Source: Lota lota
Taxonomy: Eukaryota > Chordata > Actinopteri > Gadiformes > Lotidae
Assembly (NCBI GenBank): GCA_026745465.1
Contig: JACYXH010000315.1
Coordinates: 412,001 to 476,000, forward strand
Direction: 5' to 3'
DNA: 64,000 bases
A model generated the notes under the pieces. It worked only from the letters and a program-made list of their open reading frames with translations. It ran no database searches and was not told the origin of the DNA. Position 1 is the stretch's first letter. The number at the start of each line of letters is the position of its first letter. Of the stretch, positions 1 through 33,000 are shown one piece after another. Both the position numbers and the translations under genes were made by a program.

Positions 1-554
1 CAGTGAGTCTCTGACCCGCTCAAGGACTCCACTTCCCAGCGCTTTATCTTGCAGACCAGGCGAATCCTCCTCTTTATGGGTTTCGGTTTATGTGAACAAT
101 GGTAGACGATACAAGAATAATTTGATTACGGCCCTTGATGACAAACATCTGGTTTTTAAATTGACAAACGCCTTTAAAAGAGCTGTCTTCACCCTCTCAA
201 AATAGAATGCTTAAAAAAAATGGTTGCTACAGGTCATGAACAATGATGAACATCTGAAAAACATTGAGGGCCGTATCCATTTAAAGTGTGTCGAGTTTAA
301 GCGTCTCTTTCTCTCCCTCTCCCTCTCCCTCTCCCTAACCCTCTCCCTCTCCCTAACCCTCTCTCCCTAACCCCCTCTCCCTCTCCCTAACCCTCTCTCC
401 CTAACCCCCTCTCCCTCTCCCTAACCCTCTCTCCCTCTCCCTAACCCTCTCCCTAACCCTCTCCCTAACCCTCACCCTCACCCTCTCCCTAACCCTCTCC
501 CTCCCTCCCTCCCTCCCTCCCTCCCTCCCTCCCTCCCTCCCTCCCTCCCTCCAG
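1..554 (+). other. slc38a6: slc38a6 intron sequence (part)
   Basis: No coding sequence was identified here. The segment ends at the splice acceptor of the first recognisable slc38a6 exon, so it is read as intron. The first bases look like a splice donor (GTGAGT from position 3), so the window may open at the very end of an upstream exon, but two bases cannot establish this. The second half is a telomere-like and CCCT repeat, described separately. Confidence 0.5.
306..552 (+). repeat. degenerate telomere-like CCCTAA/CCCTCT array grading into (CCCT)n
   Basis: From about 306 to 496 the sequence is a mixture of CCCTAA (the C-strand of vertebrate telomere repeat TTAGGG) with CCCTCT and a few CCCTCA units. 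It passes into a pure CCCT/CCTC run up to 552. The array ends directly in the AG of the slc38a6 acceptor (553-554), so it supplies that exon's polypyrimidine tract. Confidence 0.85.
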
Positions 555-1582
555 GCCCGTAAAGCCCTGACCACGGTCCTGTTTGATGGCCGGCCGTTCT
601 CCTGGCTGGTCCACGTCTCGGTGACCGTGGGCATCCTGCTGGTGGTGGTGCTGATGGCCATCTTTATCCCCGACATCAGGAACGTGTTCGGCATAGTGGG
701 TCAGTACCATTTTACACAGGCTCCTCTCTATTATTCTGGAAACAAAACGGACCGTCACAATAACAGGTCAAATGTAGACGGGTAGTTGCGATCCAAATCG
801 ACGTTGATCGGTTGGTGCTTTTTCTTTTGAACTCTGATTGTTAACGTGGATGATTTTGGTTAGTTTGATCAAATCTTTTGAGAAACCAAATGTGCTGGCA
901 GTATCTTCAGTATGTACCGCCCACCATGCTGCTGACGTTGTGGCATGGGTCTGTGCACCGTGAGGTAAAACAAGGCTTCTAGATGCTGATAACACAGGCT
1001 GTTCTCCAGGGTCGACCACGTCCACCTGCCTGCTGTTTGTCTTCCCTGGGATGTTCTATCTGAAGATCAGCAACCGACCTCTGTGCTCCTCCGAGGCCGT
1101 GGGCGTGAGTACACACCTCTTACCTGACATGTTATTACCTCGTCACAATAAGAGTCTGGAGCTGGCTCACTACATGGAAATACAGTCTGTTCTTGTAATT
1201 TGATAACTAGATATAAAAAGCAGGATCGAATGTATGATGTATGCACGTGTATATTTATTATTTTAATATCAAATGTATATTAAATGAAATATGTATAGGA
1301 AAACCATAAATTACATAAACTAATGTAAAAAGTCATCTATTTTTGAGAATTTCAGACATTATATATCTCTAGTGCTGTGAAATTCCTCTACGACACTATG
1401 ACTATTGTAATGGCCGTCTCAGACACAAGACATGAAGCGGCACATTGTGTTGCAGTCCAGTGGTGGCAGTAATACCCGTCTGCTCGTTGTGTTTTCAGGC
1501 TATGATCCTGCTGGTGTTCGGCTTGATTGTGGGGACACTCAGCTTCTGTGTCATCATCATCACTTGGGCACAGAGCAGCTGA
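555..1582 (+). CDS. slc38a6: Solute carrier family 38 member 6, C-terminal exons (partial)
   Basis: Three exons encode the last 107 residues: 555-699, 1010-1104 and 1499-1582, with phases 1 and 0 at the junctions and TGA at 1580-1582. The product is a sodium-coupled neutral amino acid transporter-like membrane protein of the plasma membrane. Exon one carries a hydrophobic helix followed by [12 protein letters not shown]. Exon two continues with [19 protein letters not shown]. Exon three is the last helix and a short tail ending WAQSS. This helix-PDI-helix layout, the end point and the position upstream of prkch fit SLC38A6 better than other SLC38 members (from memory of the human protein). 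All acceptors and donors are canonical. The 5' part of the gene lies outside the window. A long CA repeat begins four bases after the stop codon. Confidence 0.82.
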
Positions 1583-1720
<138 letters not shown>

Positions 1721-4185
1721 ACCATTTAATCACCAAACAGAGGGAAAATGTGCAATCATCTATAAGATGTAATTAAGTATATTACTGGCATGTATTGAAA
1801 TGCCCAAATGTTATTTTTTAAACCCTGAAGGTTATTTTTCAATAACTTGAAGTAACTTTCATGCGTATTATATTACAAAACGCGCTTGAAAGTTTGCAAA
1901 TACAGAATGTTAATTTAAAACTGTTGGCCGGTAATCTTTTTTTAATTAAGTTAATAGGCCTAATATTTGAAGGTCTACTGTGTCAGTAAAATAATTATAT
2001 GCATTGTAAATTAGCTAGAGTTTTTGAGGGGAATGTTTTTATTGTTCTGTGTAGTGAAGAGATCACCTAGGTCTGGTTTCACTGTAAATATATATATATA
2101 TATATATTATACTGCCCAAATGTGCACAACTTTGACCTCCATTTGCACTGTCACTGTTACTGTTGTTTTTTTTTGTTTTGTTTTATCATTCTGGCCAGAA
2201 TGATATTTTTGGGGGTAATCTTTTAACATTGTATCCAAAATCCTCAGGTCTACATTTAATGGAAAAATGCTTGAAACACTACTGTCGCTACTCTGTAGTA
2301 ACTGTCCAGTAAAGACCAAAGGCAGTTTAGAGGCCGGATTGACCCTCACATATTCTGCTGTATCATGTTGAATCTTATTAAAAGGAAAGACGTATTCATG
2401 TCATTTGTTTTTTATCGTTAATGGAGTCACACGGGGTTTCCGACGGCAGATCAACATCAAACATTTGATATCCTGCGTCTGGGTTTGTATCAGCGCAATG
2501 GCACGCGTGATGTTCTGGGGCCGGTTTCCTAGCGCAGGGCTGGGGGCCTCTGTCTAGAGCTAATTGACTGGGGGCTGGGGGCCTCTGTCTAGAGCTAATA
2601 AGAGCCAAATGCTCCCTGCGTTTCTAGTCCTCGTGTGTTTGGATGGTCCACGCGCCGCCTGCACGGCCCGCCCCCTGCTGCCTTTAATCTGGGCCAATTA
2701 GGTTAACTAGCCGCCCTCCCGGCCCCGCCCACAAAACACCCCCTTAAAGCCCGCTCCGGGTCTCGCGTGTCACCACCAGTGGTGGAAAACATCAGCACAT
2801 GTAGGCGCGCTGTAGGCCTTAGAGCACCACAGCAGCCGCCGACGCCGGTGCATCTCGCCGTGGGTTGTGGCTAAACTCCTCCATGTTTAATGGCGTCCGA
2901 AGGCCTTGCCACGGAACTGTTCCGAACGCATTCCAGACGCTACGTAATTATTTAACACCGTCCCAAAGCGTAATCGGTGATGCAGGCTGTTGTCGCCATG
3001 GCTACCTGGCCAAAATACATTGTGACTGTGGAGCGAACGTGCTCGGGCTCGTCACACTACACAAGATGCCCACCTAGCGCCAGGCGGCACCCATAGCAGT
3101 GTGTGTGTGCGTCTCATCCAGTCACGGCGTTCTTTGCTGCGCCCCTGAGACCCACAGAACTGGGGAGGCATTTCTTGGGAGTTTTGCGTTTAGCATGTAC
3201 TGTGCATGTTACCACAGACCAGTTGTTTTAATGGAGGCCTAGCCGGGGGGGTCGCTGGCCGGGCGGGGGTGTTTTTGTTTAGTTAAACTCACTCACACCC
3301 TGGGCCTTGCTCCAGCAGTATGACAACACCATCTCCTAGGGTTAGGAGATGGAACAGGGTGGAGGAGGGATGGTGGTCTTAAATTAAACCCCCGTTGGCA
3401 GCCTCCACCCGGCTATTGTTTTAGGAGGTGTTGGTTGTGTACTTAGAAATGTGTTTTTGTTATTGAAAATCGGGACTTGGTCGGGTCCCACGTTCCGACG
3501 TTGACCCCTTTCCACGGTGTCTGCTCGGCTCCTAGTGCGCACATCTTCACAGTTTGTTGACAGAAATTAAATATTGATTTGTGCAGCTTTCCTTTTTGAG
3601 GCGCACAATATAGTGTGCCTCAGAATCCCTCCGATGTTGAAGAAAGGAACCTCTGGCCTCGTTCAGTGAGCATACCTTTGGTCTCGGGTCTTTTTTTTTT
3701 TCATTTGTAAGATTAGAGACACATCTTTAATCCTGGCTGTCATCATAACAGAAAGCCAAACACCATCTGCTGACACCCGTACTGCCACAACGCAACGCGA
3801 TCGGCCTCCCTCCCTGCCTGGAAAAGGAGCTCTGCGTGAAGCCAGCAGGGGGCCATGGAGCCGCAACGCCTCCATCAACAAATACCGCAGAGGACGCGCC
3901 ATTGTTGCCTCAAATGAAGTGCACTCCAACTATTCCTGTTCATCCTTGTCTTCTACCCCCCCCCCCCCCTCCCATCGCGTCGCAATGTTTATTTTTCTGC
4001 TTTCAAATCGATTTCCCCCCCCCCGCTCGATCAGTAGACCTGCATGCCACAGTAAGTGCATTCCTGGGGGCTCTGATTTGGTTGTTGTTGTCGTCGTGTT
4101 TAACATCACAGACGCACATTCATTCATGCCGTTGTGGTAACGTTGAATTCCTGCGTATGGAATTAACATCACGTGTTCCAGCGAA

Positions 4186-4242
4186 CCCCCCCCCCCCCCC
4201 CCCCCCCCATTCCCCTCCAGTTGGGGGGGGGGGGGGGGGGGG
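4186..4242 (+). repeat. poly-C run facing poly-G run
   Basis: A run of 23 C (4186-4208) is followed after 14 bases by 20 G (4223-4242). The two runs can pair as a GC hairpin of about 20 bp, or form i-motif/G-quadruplex structures on the separated strands. Exact run lengths are likely unreliable in any assembly. Confidence 0.9.
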
Positions 4243-4508
4243 AGTTCCAGAGAGAAACTCAGCAAGACAAAAGAAGCTCACAATTCATTTGGAGACAAAA
4301 GGCGCCTAGCCGCCGCAAGAGTACTGTAGGCCTTCTTGTGGTTTCTCTCTCTCTGTGCGCCTTGCAAATACATCACGACGGGAGACGCGTTGTCATCAGG
4401 TTCACCGCTGCGATGGAAAGACTCTGTTGTGTGCGTGTGTGGATGAGGAGTATTGTCCTTTGCCTCACCAGCTCTCTATGAATGCTCAGAGCCTGATATT
4501 CTATAAAG

Positions 4509-4566
<58 letters not shown>

Positions 4567-5566
4567 CCATCCAGTATACAGACAGTTGAAGTTTATCCAT
4601 TCTATGCAGCTGACACGTTGACGTCGTGATTGGCGACTCTTTAAACAACAGTCAGGAAAGAATCGGCTGACACACTCATTACACGTGTCAGTCAACAATC
4701 AGCGGGCCACACAATGGCGGTCGCAGCAGACGCACAACAATAGAGGCTTGACTCCACAGCTGATGTCGCCATAGCGATGGCGACGTCACAGCGGTCAGGA
4801 GAAGAACATCTTTCTGTTCTGCAGGCATGTGCTCCGTGGTGAATGCGTTGATACACCAGAGACTAGTGTTCCTGTGTGTTGGGAAGCGCCCCCCTCCTAG
4901 GTGGAGACGATGGGGCACAGGGGTGAGATGTAATGTGGGCTAGTGATGGGGACTCAGTGGGCAAGGCAGCACAGTCTGAAGCTTTGATGGGGCTGTGTGT
5001 GTTTTGTTTTGGGGGGGGGAGGGGGGGGGGGAGGCCGTGGCTCCGGGATCCCATCAGCCCCTCGGCTCAGGCCTTAATGCAGCCCTGACGCCTCGCTGGC
5101 GCAGGGGCCACACTGCCTCACATCTGGAGCCAATTACACGGGAGGAGCCATGACAGAACCCCCCTACCCCTTTCCAGCTTCCTTTCCCTTCCCTTGCCTT
5201 CACTTCCTTTCCTTCTATGTATTTTATTCCCCTTTCATGCCGTTGCGTTCTACAGCCCCTCTGTTTGTGTCTGCCCTGACTGCTCCCCTCTTAGTCGCCC
5301 CGTCTCTTACCTGGTCCTCGTCAGCTTTTCACTCGGTCCATGTGGAACACAATCATAAAAAATGGAGTTGTATTTAGGAATTATTTTTCAACGTCCACAC
5401 AGGTCCATGAATCCAGTTCTTGGCGTGTAGTATAATGAACTAAACGTGCATTATATTATCCTGTGGTACAGCGCTGGGCAATAAACACCCCATGTGAATA
5501 AAGAGACATTTAGTAGCAAATTAGCTTTTACAGGTGTGATTTACGGCTGTCCTTCCACTCAGAACC

Positions 5567-5693
<127 letters not shown>

Positions 5694-6128
5694 GAGGGAT
5701 GTTTATGTAGGCGTCTGTGTATACGACTGTGAAAACCCCCAGCATCTTGCTGGGGGTTATTGTGTAGGAGAGTGTAACCCCCATGCTACACCATGCGAGG
5801 AGAGTTCAAGAGTCCAGGTAAAAGTGCATCCAGGCATTGGGGGGGGGGGGGGGGGGGAGGGTAGTGCTGCTGCAGCTTAATGACGGATGGAGGATTGTGG
5901 TGTTGCAGGGGGTCGTAGATATATACTAGCCCCTCCGGACTTCTTTCACCGGGGTCAAAGCGCTGAGAAAGAAGGGGGGTGGGGGGAGATATGGACCATA
6001 CCTGGTCCATATTCTCCTCGTTCCCCATCGTCCCGTTTGGCACCAATGCTATGATTCATTAGCTGCAGTTATAGGCCAGACCTGGGCAGGGAGCCAGAGG
6101 ATTGAGCTGTCCGACGTAACAGCGGCTA

Positions 6129-6270
6129 ACACTGAAACATGGACTGTGACGACAATGTGCAAACGCTACAGGTGGCACTTAAAAATTACTCTGCTATGAA
6201 ACATGGGAGAGCCACATGGCAGCAATCCCTTTGATAGCGTATATTTCTGCATACGGCGTTTTTATTTATT
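6129..6270 (+). repeat. left arm of ~140 bp inverted repeat
   Basis: This stretch reads from ACACTGAAACATGGACTGTG to GCATACGGCGTTTTTATTTA. It matches the reverse complement of 6963-7101 with only about eight differences, including a 3-base gap near the middle. The arms enclose about 690 bp that includes a 117 bp CA microsatellite. No transposase, target duplication or known terminal motif was recognised. Confidence 0.85.
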
Positions 6271-6844
6271 TCCTGTCTTGCGTGTTGACCTTTTCCTCTA
6301 CGACGTTCATAAAACTCCACCCACAAGTGGTTTTAGCGAGGTATGTAGACTTGTTGACTAGCCTTTGGTTGCAGACTTTCCTCATGCGAACATAATTCCA
6401 GAGTGTGTCATGAGGACCCGTGCAGTGAAGGCAGGAGAGAGTTCAACCGACCAGAAGTGGAGCAGGGTGTATATGGTGAACGGTTGGGGGTATAAGGAAA
6501 AGCATTTAAAAAACGAAACAAATCATTCAGGAGCATTAAAATGCCAGGTCAGTCTCCAGGAAGAGGAGACGGGGAATGATAAAAACACAGGACTTAAGAC
6601 TCATCCAAATATCTTCATCGTAAATTCTAGGAAATGGGAGGAAATAAGAGAGCAAAGGGCGGCAGCGCTGTGTTTGAGGTCTCCTTCTGCCATCTGCTGG
6701 ACGGCTGCGTCTGTTGCTAAATTCCCGCTGCGTCTGTTGCTAAATTCCCACTGCTCTGTTGGGCGACTTGTGCTTGATAGCTATATTTGGACTTTATGCC
6801 ATGACTCCGTCAACTATCCGATTAGGACGAATGCTATTTTCTGA

Positions 6845-7101
<257 letters not shown>

Positions 7102-8417
7102 ATAAATATGAGAGGCGCATATCCCTAATTGATCTGAAAGCACATCTACACCTACATGTGGGCCTATAAGTGATAAAGCAAAAGTATTTACAACAGTTTA
7201 GCAAATTGGCACAAAATAGCAAATACATTTAATGTCACGTGGTTTTTTCAATAAATACCACATGCCTTGCTCATAGACCTGGATGCAGCTGTGCTGTCTT
7301 TGAACTCGCTTGTCTGCACCACCAAATTTACGCCTGTCCACCTGAAGCACGTGTTTCTAGAAGTAGTCACAGGCATTCTTCAACTATCCAGGCTAAATAA
7401 CCGCGTGGGTAAATGCACGGACATTTTCTGACAACTTTATGATTATGACCTTCTTTCCCTGTAAGGTCACGTCTAAGAGGTTGTTTACAAGACCGTCTTT
7501 CATGGAGGATGTCTAGGATTTGGAACCACATGCGCGCTTTATTTGAAACAGCTGGAGGGGGCGGGGGGGGGGGGCGGTTGGTGCTCTGACATTTGGCAGA
7601 AGAGTGTGAGGGGTCAAGTCTAACACTAATAAAGTGAAGACTTTGATCGTGGCATTTACGGACGGAAAAGACCTCTGCAAAGGCAACACACAAGAGCCAT
7701 TCTGACGGACAGACAGACAAACAGACAGATAGACAAATAAGTAACGGACGAATAAAAAAGACAAAACCAATGGCTGGGACATATGATGAAACGTGCGTGT
7801 GCGTATGGACGCGTTTAAGCTATCCATCTAACGCCAACATCATGATTCATGACAAGTAAAAGCACTTATTTTCAAATTCATTATACGTTCACTTATTTCA
7901 CAACTACCACGGGGTGGCGCTGTTTCACAGGCAAACCTCCTCACCTGCTCTGGGTTCTCTGAACGCGCGGCATTGTGGTAGAGTGTGTCTTTCTTCCTGA
8001 ATGCGTTCTGCCTACAATGTGAGATCACGTGACTGTCAACACGGGTTGTTGTGCGAATTGAAAGCGATGCTGTCTGACATGAGCAGCTATGCGGAACCTT
8101 ACGGCGTCTCCGCGCTTGAGCTTCTCCTTCCTATTCACCGAACGAGCAGGCTTCCTCCAGTAGGTAGGTGTACGCGTGCGCACAGTAGTCAACAACGCAC
8201 GCAGACGCAACGTTTTGGAGTTCGGCTTGACAGAGCTCGAGAGCTGTGTCAGTGCTCCAAAAGATGACACCACTAGCACGACTCGAGAACAACCGCGACC
8301 CGATTCACTTTTGATATGGGAAGTACCCGGCCAGTTCACTTTGTTTAGGTCCTTTTTTTATTTGACTTTGTTGTATTTGATGAATTGCCTGTTTTTACAC
8401 GAACTTAATTCAGCGAA

Positions 8418-27061
<18,644 letters not shown>

Positions 27062-30000
27062 ATGGACACTGGAATTGTCCCTGAAAAGAAAAGGTAACGC
27101 TGTCTGTTTTTGGAATCTAGCTCGGTCGTTTTCGATATCGAGGCGAAAAACATGGTCGGCGTTGACTTGTTGCCGATGAGTTTTATAGAAAGAATTGTGC
27201 TGCCGTGTTGGTGTAGTTCATGTTGAATGCGGGAGGGCTTGAGGTCGTCTGGTAGCCAGTTAGCAGCTAGCTGGAAGAGCCACGGCTAACCCGACGAGCT
27301 GCCCTGTCTGAGTGTTACACAACATGGGTGGACTTTGTTGAAACATCTTTCATTAAAGTCCCCCTTTTTGAATTACCCAGGTGGTGTTATGACGGGGTGG
27401 AGTAATAATATCGTCCAGACAAAGTGTTAGTAACATCGGAGGACCCTGTCAGGTGATCTCTGGCGTGTTGTTTGGATTTCATTGAAGGAAATGAAGGACT
27501 GCAGTTGTTGACGCTTTAAAAGTCATCGATTATTTCCAAAAGATGACCTGGTAGGCCCATAACGTTACTGCAGGAAAACCCACCCTCAGCCTGTTAACTA
27601 GTGCTTGCAGATAATACATTCAATAGGATGTAACTTTTATTTAGTAGTACTATAGAAACCTAATTCCGCAACGTTTACTTTATTGATTAGACTGTAGCTT
27701 TTACCAACAATTATTCATTGTATAAATTAAACGAGGAAGAAATTACTCGTTGAAATGAAGATAAAATCAAACTTAGTTTAATTTACACCATTAAACCACC
27801 ACAAAACAATTGAATACATGTCATGGTGTAAAATTCATAGAAGTAGATTGTCTTTTTCCGGTGTCAATTATTAAGGACATTTTGCTTAACCGTTAGAAAG
27901 TGTGCCAAACCATTCTGCATGCTCAAAACATTGATTCTGGATTGACTGTTTTTAAACAGGGTATAATAACCTGATGTCCACATTCACTTGTTGCATGTGT
28001 TTTGATCTTGCCATATGCCGTACTTGAGTTTGCAGTTAATAAGTTGTCTCTTGAGTGCTGCGAAAATGTCCAGGTTGAGGACATTGAACACATTCACATT
28101 GGACACATAAGGACCCAGTCTTTAACCGAGAATAATCTGGTCATGGCAGTTCTTGGTCACACTGACACATCTCTCAAGGAATGTAGTTTAAAGCTATGGT
28201 GGGGCATTTATTATAGAAGCATTTTTAGCTTCTAAAATTGCTCATTTCATGAAATTATTGGATGGCCTACCTGACTGTCTACCTGACTGTCTACCTGACT
28301 CTCCACCTGACTCTCTACCTGACTCTCTACCTGACTGTCTTGCTGAGTGCACGACTGGAATCTTCAATCTAGGCTAGGTAGACATATTGCAAAAGCTAGC
28401 AGACCTGTCATGTTCTTTTGGAGAGGGGGGAGGCCTGAGGGAGATTATTTTTCGGTTGGATACTTTCAAAATCAAGCTTGCTCTGGCTGTTCTCACCACA
28501 TTTCCTACCCTAACTTTAACTCCATGAGTCACAATTATGTTGCCAACATGACAACCAAAGTCAAACTGGGCTGGAATAGGTTGAGAGGAGCTCCGGGGAA
28601 GAAGACCCCCTCCCCACGTAGAAAACACAGCGATTCTTATTTTCATGGGATTATGCACTAATTAATACATACTTATGAATGTTATTCCATTTCTGCCAAG
28701 TCTGTGCCGTTACATGCCGCTAAATTCTACACACTGAACCTTTAAGGTCACAGATTGCTAAGCTTGGTTGGATGAGTGAAAGTGGGCCACTGAAAATTGT
28801 CTGTGTGCCAGGGTTGTAACCTCATCAACTGCATTCATCAGCGACTTCCAGAAGATTTGTGTCTTATATCGGTCCCTCCTTACAACATTATTAAATCCTA
28901 GTGTTTGTACCTCTTGCCCGACTTTGCGTCATTGACCTCGACGCTGGTTAAACCTTGACTGTTTTTTGTTCCACTACGGCACGGTCCCGTGATACTCTGG
29001 TGCCAACCTGTTGGGTCGATTGTTGAGTGCTGGCGCAGTGCTCTGGTATTTCCGTCTCATCTCTTATTCATTCTTGCAGGCCTTTTCGAGTGCGGCCAAA
29101 TTGGTCGAAATTGGATATAGCATAAAAAACGATCGTCCAGGTATTGTTATTGTGTCCTTTTGTGTTAACAGCTAGGGTTAGCCCTCCCTATAATGGGCAC
29201 AAAAGGCCAGAAGCAGGAATAGATGGACCTTTGTCTATTTGGGGAGGGAAAGCAGCATACAAGCATGTCAGCTCCTGCTGGGACGATACACTTGCCCTAC
29301 CACAGATGTATGAGGTTGTCTCAGCTGTCAAAGATTAAACTAAAGCGGAGTACGGCAGGATTCAAGCCCCACTAATAATGGCGGTGTTGCCGTGTGTGTG
29401 GGCTTCACCAGGGGAGGGAGGCATCCTCGCTGGAAGAAAGGTTTTTTTTTTTTTTTTCTGGACAAAACGCTCCCCTGAAGTCTGGTCTGTACGGCCTGTG
29501 TACTACGCAATATTCTGCACACATTTTGAAAAAGTCGCAACAGTCAAAATGACTGAATAATATTCATTTAAAAATGAACACAGTTGTGCTCACAAAAATG
29601 TTTCCTTTTCCGCTGCAACAAAAAAAGGGAGTGCTTTTCGTTTTGAGCTTTTAAATTAATTAGAAGCTTTCACAAATAAGTTGGATTCCATTTTCTGTGA
29701 AAGAGGCATACCAAGGATTGAACAATGGACAAAACGACAGTAAACGCTGGTGGGGGCTGCTTCATTGCCCAATTAACTTAAAGAAAGAAAGGGCCGATAT
29801 GAGCAGACTACTACGTTCTTCAGCAACCTTCATAGAAGTGATCTTCTTTTCAAGCTAAACTAAGAGCCGTGGGAATCTTGGTACTGACACGCTAACAATG
29901 CAGGTGAGCGTGTCAGTCTTATTAAACGTAACTAAAATGGGGAGATAATTAGGTTGGGAAAACAAATGTCAAGCCGAGCGCTCTCAGGCATGCTAGCCAT

Positions 30001-33000
30001 GTGCACGTGTTATGTAATGATGGTCCGTCTGCTAGCCTGTGGGGTCAAACAGATCGGCCTTGCTTTCACACAAAGGCCGTCGTTCTTAGCAGGACCACTT
30101 TGAAATCTGCAGTCCATCAGTACAACGAATACAATTTGTCATTGTTTTAATACCAACACAATACATACAGCACAACCACATTTAGGATGACGAATAACCT
30201 AGTCATGTTATTGGTGATTTGTTGTATATATTTATTTAAATAATTTGGTCAAATCTAAATCACGATAACCACAAGCTACTAGTGCCCAAAGTTGCATATT
30301 AAATCTGCTTGCTTTTTGTAATCAACTAAAGTGACATTATATAATGAACAGTTCCTAAGCTATAAGCAGCAGATAGGCCTATGTAGTATCTTCTTTACTA
30401 TTATTAAAAGGCTTTATCCCATCAAATTGTTTAAATATATATATATATACATATCAAGTGAAAAGCAAACCAGGATGTCCTTCCCGCCATGCTGTGTTGA
30501 CATGAATTAATACAAACACACTCACATTATAAATCTTTAATACTAAATCAATGTGCATACTCGATATTCCAGCTTGGCTTGGCTACTTGCTGCTGTTTTG
30601 CTTGGAGTTTGGATCATACCACTGTTGTCAAACACAGTGATTTCTCTAACAGAGTATTTTTTACGTCAATGATAAACCCTTGGACTTTAATTGCTCGCAG
30701 TTGCGTTTCATCCTGGCGGCGACTGCGTTCAGAGGATGTATGTTCACCCTGCTTTGATCCAGACCTGATTGTGTAATCCTCTCAACTGCTTTCAAAGCAG
30801 GTTGTGGGCCATTTTGGGGTGCTGCAGGCCCGTCAGAGAAAAGTGCAAAAAGTTGTACTTCTCCCCCCCCCCCCGCCACCCCCGCCACCACTACTAAGAG
30901 GACCCAATACTAAAATGCATTTATTCAGTGATCATTTATTTCAGAGTCATTGAAAGTAACTGTTGTATTCATAAATAGAAGCCTTCCATGTTCTTGCAAA
31001 GACAAAATGCTATTCATTTGTGGTCTAAATGATACGGATACTAATGTATAACAGGAATAACCATAGTGAGCTTCACAGAGCATACAGTTTCCTGATCCAA
31101 ATACTGGTGCAATGTATAGAAGATTGAGTGTTGTCAGACCTGACGCACTCCAGTATGTAGTTCCTGTGATTATCCCTTTGGCCGTGGATCTGTTCAGTGT
31201 AACGTAACGCGCACTATGTTCTTGTATATCGCCAAAACATCCTGCATAAACGGCACGGTGCGTTACGGCGGTTCAAAGAAAAGAACCGTGAAATAATCGC
31301 ACGTTGATAACGTTCATGCAGCCAGATGCCGGCTTGGCAACAGAGCACTCGAAATAGCCGGGGTTAATTGTGTTGCGCAACAAATCGATTTTAATTAGGC
31401 TTGTATTTCAGAATCTGTAGCTTTTAGATTGCACCCTCCGTCTTACAATCTCTTTTCAATATGTCCTTGAGTGCTGCTAACGCCAGAGGGATTTATGGTG
31501 TCACCTGTCCAGTTGCTAGGTGGACTAAATGGCAGGCGATTGAGTTACAATTGAAAACCTAGCCGTATCTGTTTGGCATTTTGTTCGGATTACCCGTGTG
31601 CTTTGCCATTTTCATACTGGAGGATTGACGTTTCGATATTACAATTTAATCTCAAAACGAATCGAGAATACTTTGCATTGACAGTGTATGCAGTGTATAT
31701 TCGCATGATTAATTTTATTATTAAACTACTAAACCATGCCCTTTATAGCCTAATACAAGGCTGTGAAAGTAGCGAGAATCTGGTGATAATTTGTTTCATG
31801 ACACAAGCGCCATGTGTATATATATAAATATACTTTGCAATCTTAATGCTGCAAAGTGTTAAAATTCCACTGTCACAAGTTAAGGTGTTTTCAGAACGCC
31901 GTCAGTAACATGATAAAACACAGAGGATACAAAGCACTGATGTCATATTACAATATTGTCAAAACAACCTGGACCCGGGTTGGATTTATGAATCAAACAT
32001 AAACGTTCTTGTGTGTTTACCTGTTTGCTTTATTTGCATCGCTCCGTGTTGTTGCGGCTTCCGCTGCCACTCTCCTCCCGCTCGCTCTATAGAGCCGGGC
32101 ATCGTAAATGTCAACGTGATTGGTGTGATACTTAGTCGTGGCTGCGCTCCAGCAAGCCTGACTGAAGAACCCTTCAGGGCAAGCCCCCTCTGCCAGCCAA
32201 TCACACCAAGGTCTTGCTTTGTTTTAAGCCGATCACCCCAAGGGAGTGTCTGTGAATAAGTTGGCTCCATTTGGACGTGATGAAGTAGCGGGCGGTTCCA
32301 CTTCAGACCAAGCCTGCGTGCGTGCCCTCAACATGTGTGATCCGGCCGACTACGGCGCCCACTCCAGGCCATCGCTGCCCCCCCGGCCGCTCACTCACCC
32401 CGTGCTGTCTCCTCCCGCCTGCAGGGTGAGCTCGGACCGCAGGAAGGAGAAGTCGCGGGACGCGGCGCGGTGCCGGCGGGGGAAGGAGTCGGAGGTGTTC
32501 TACGAGCTGGCCCAGGAGCTGCCCATGCCCCACAGCGTCAGGTCCAACCTGGACAAGGCCTCCATCATGAGGCTCACCATCAGCTACCTGCGAATGATGA
32601 AGCTGCTCAGCACAGGTGAGGGCTCGGCCCGGGTGAGGGCTCGGCCCGGGTGAGGGCCCGGGTGAGGGCCCGGCCGGGTGAGGGCCCGGGTGAGGGCCCG
32701 GCCCGGGTGAGCGCTCGGCACAGCAGCGCCCAGCGCTCCTTTTTTGTTTTCGCTCAGCAGAACCTTCTTTTTATCATAAAGTCACATCCTTAAAGATGGT
32801 TGTGACATATGTGTGTTATTGGTTGCTTTCAAGGTTCTTTGTTGTCCCTGTGTTTATACAAAGGGGAATTGAGCACATGCCATAGTGGACAGATATTCAC
32901 ACTGTGTTGCTATGCCAGACATGTTGGCACGAGAAGAAGGAAAACCGTTGAAGGAGTGTTTGACTCAAAACACCCAGGCCATTCAAAGCTGCTCGATGCT

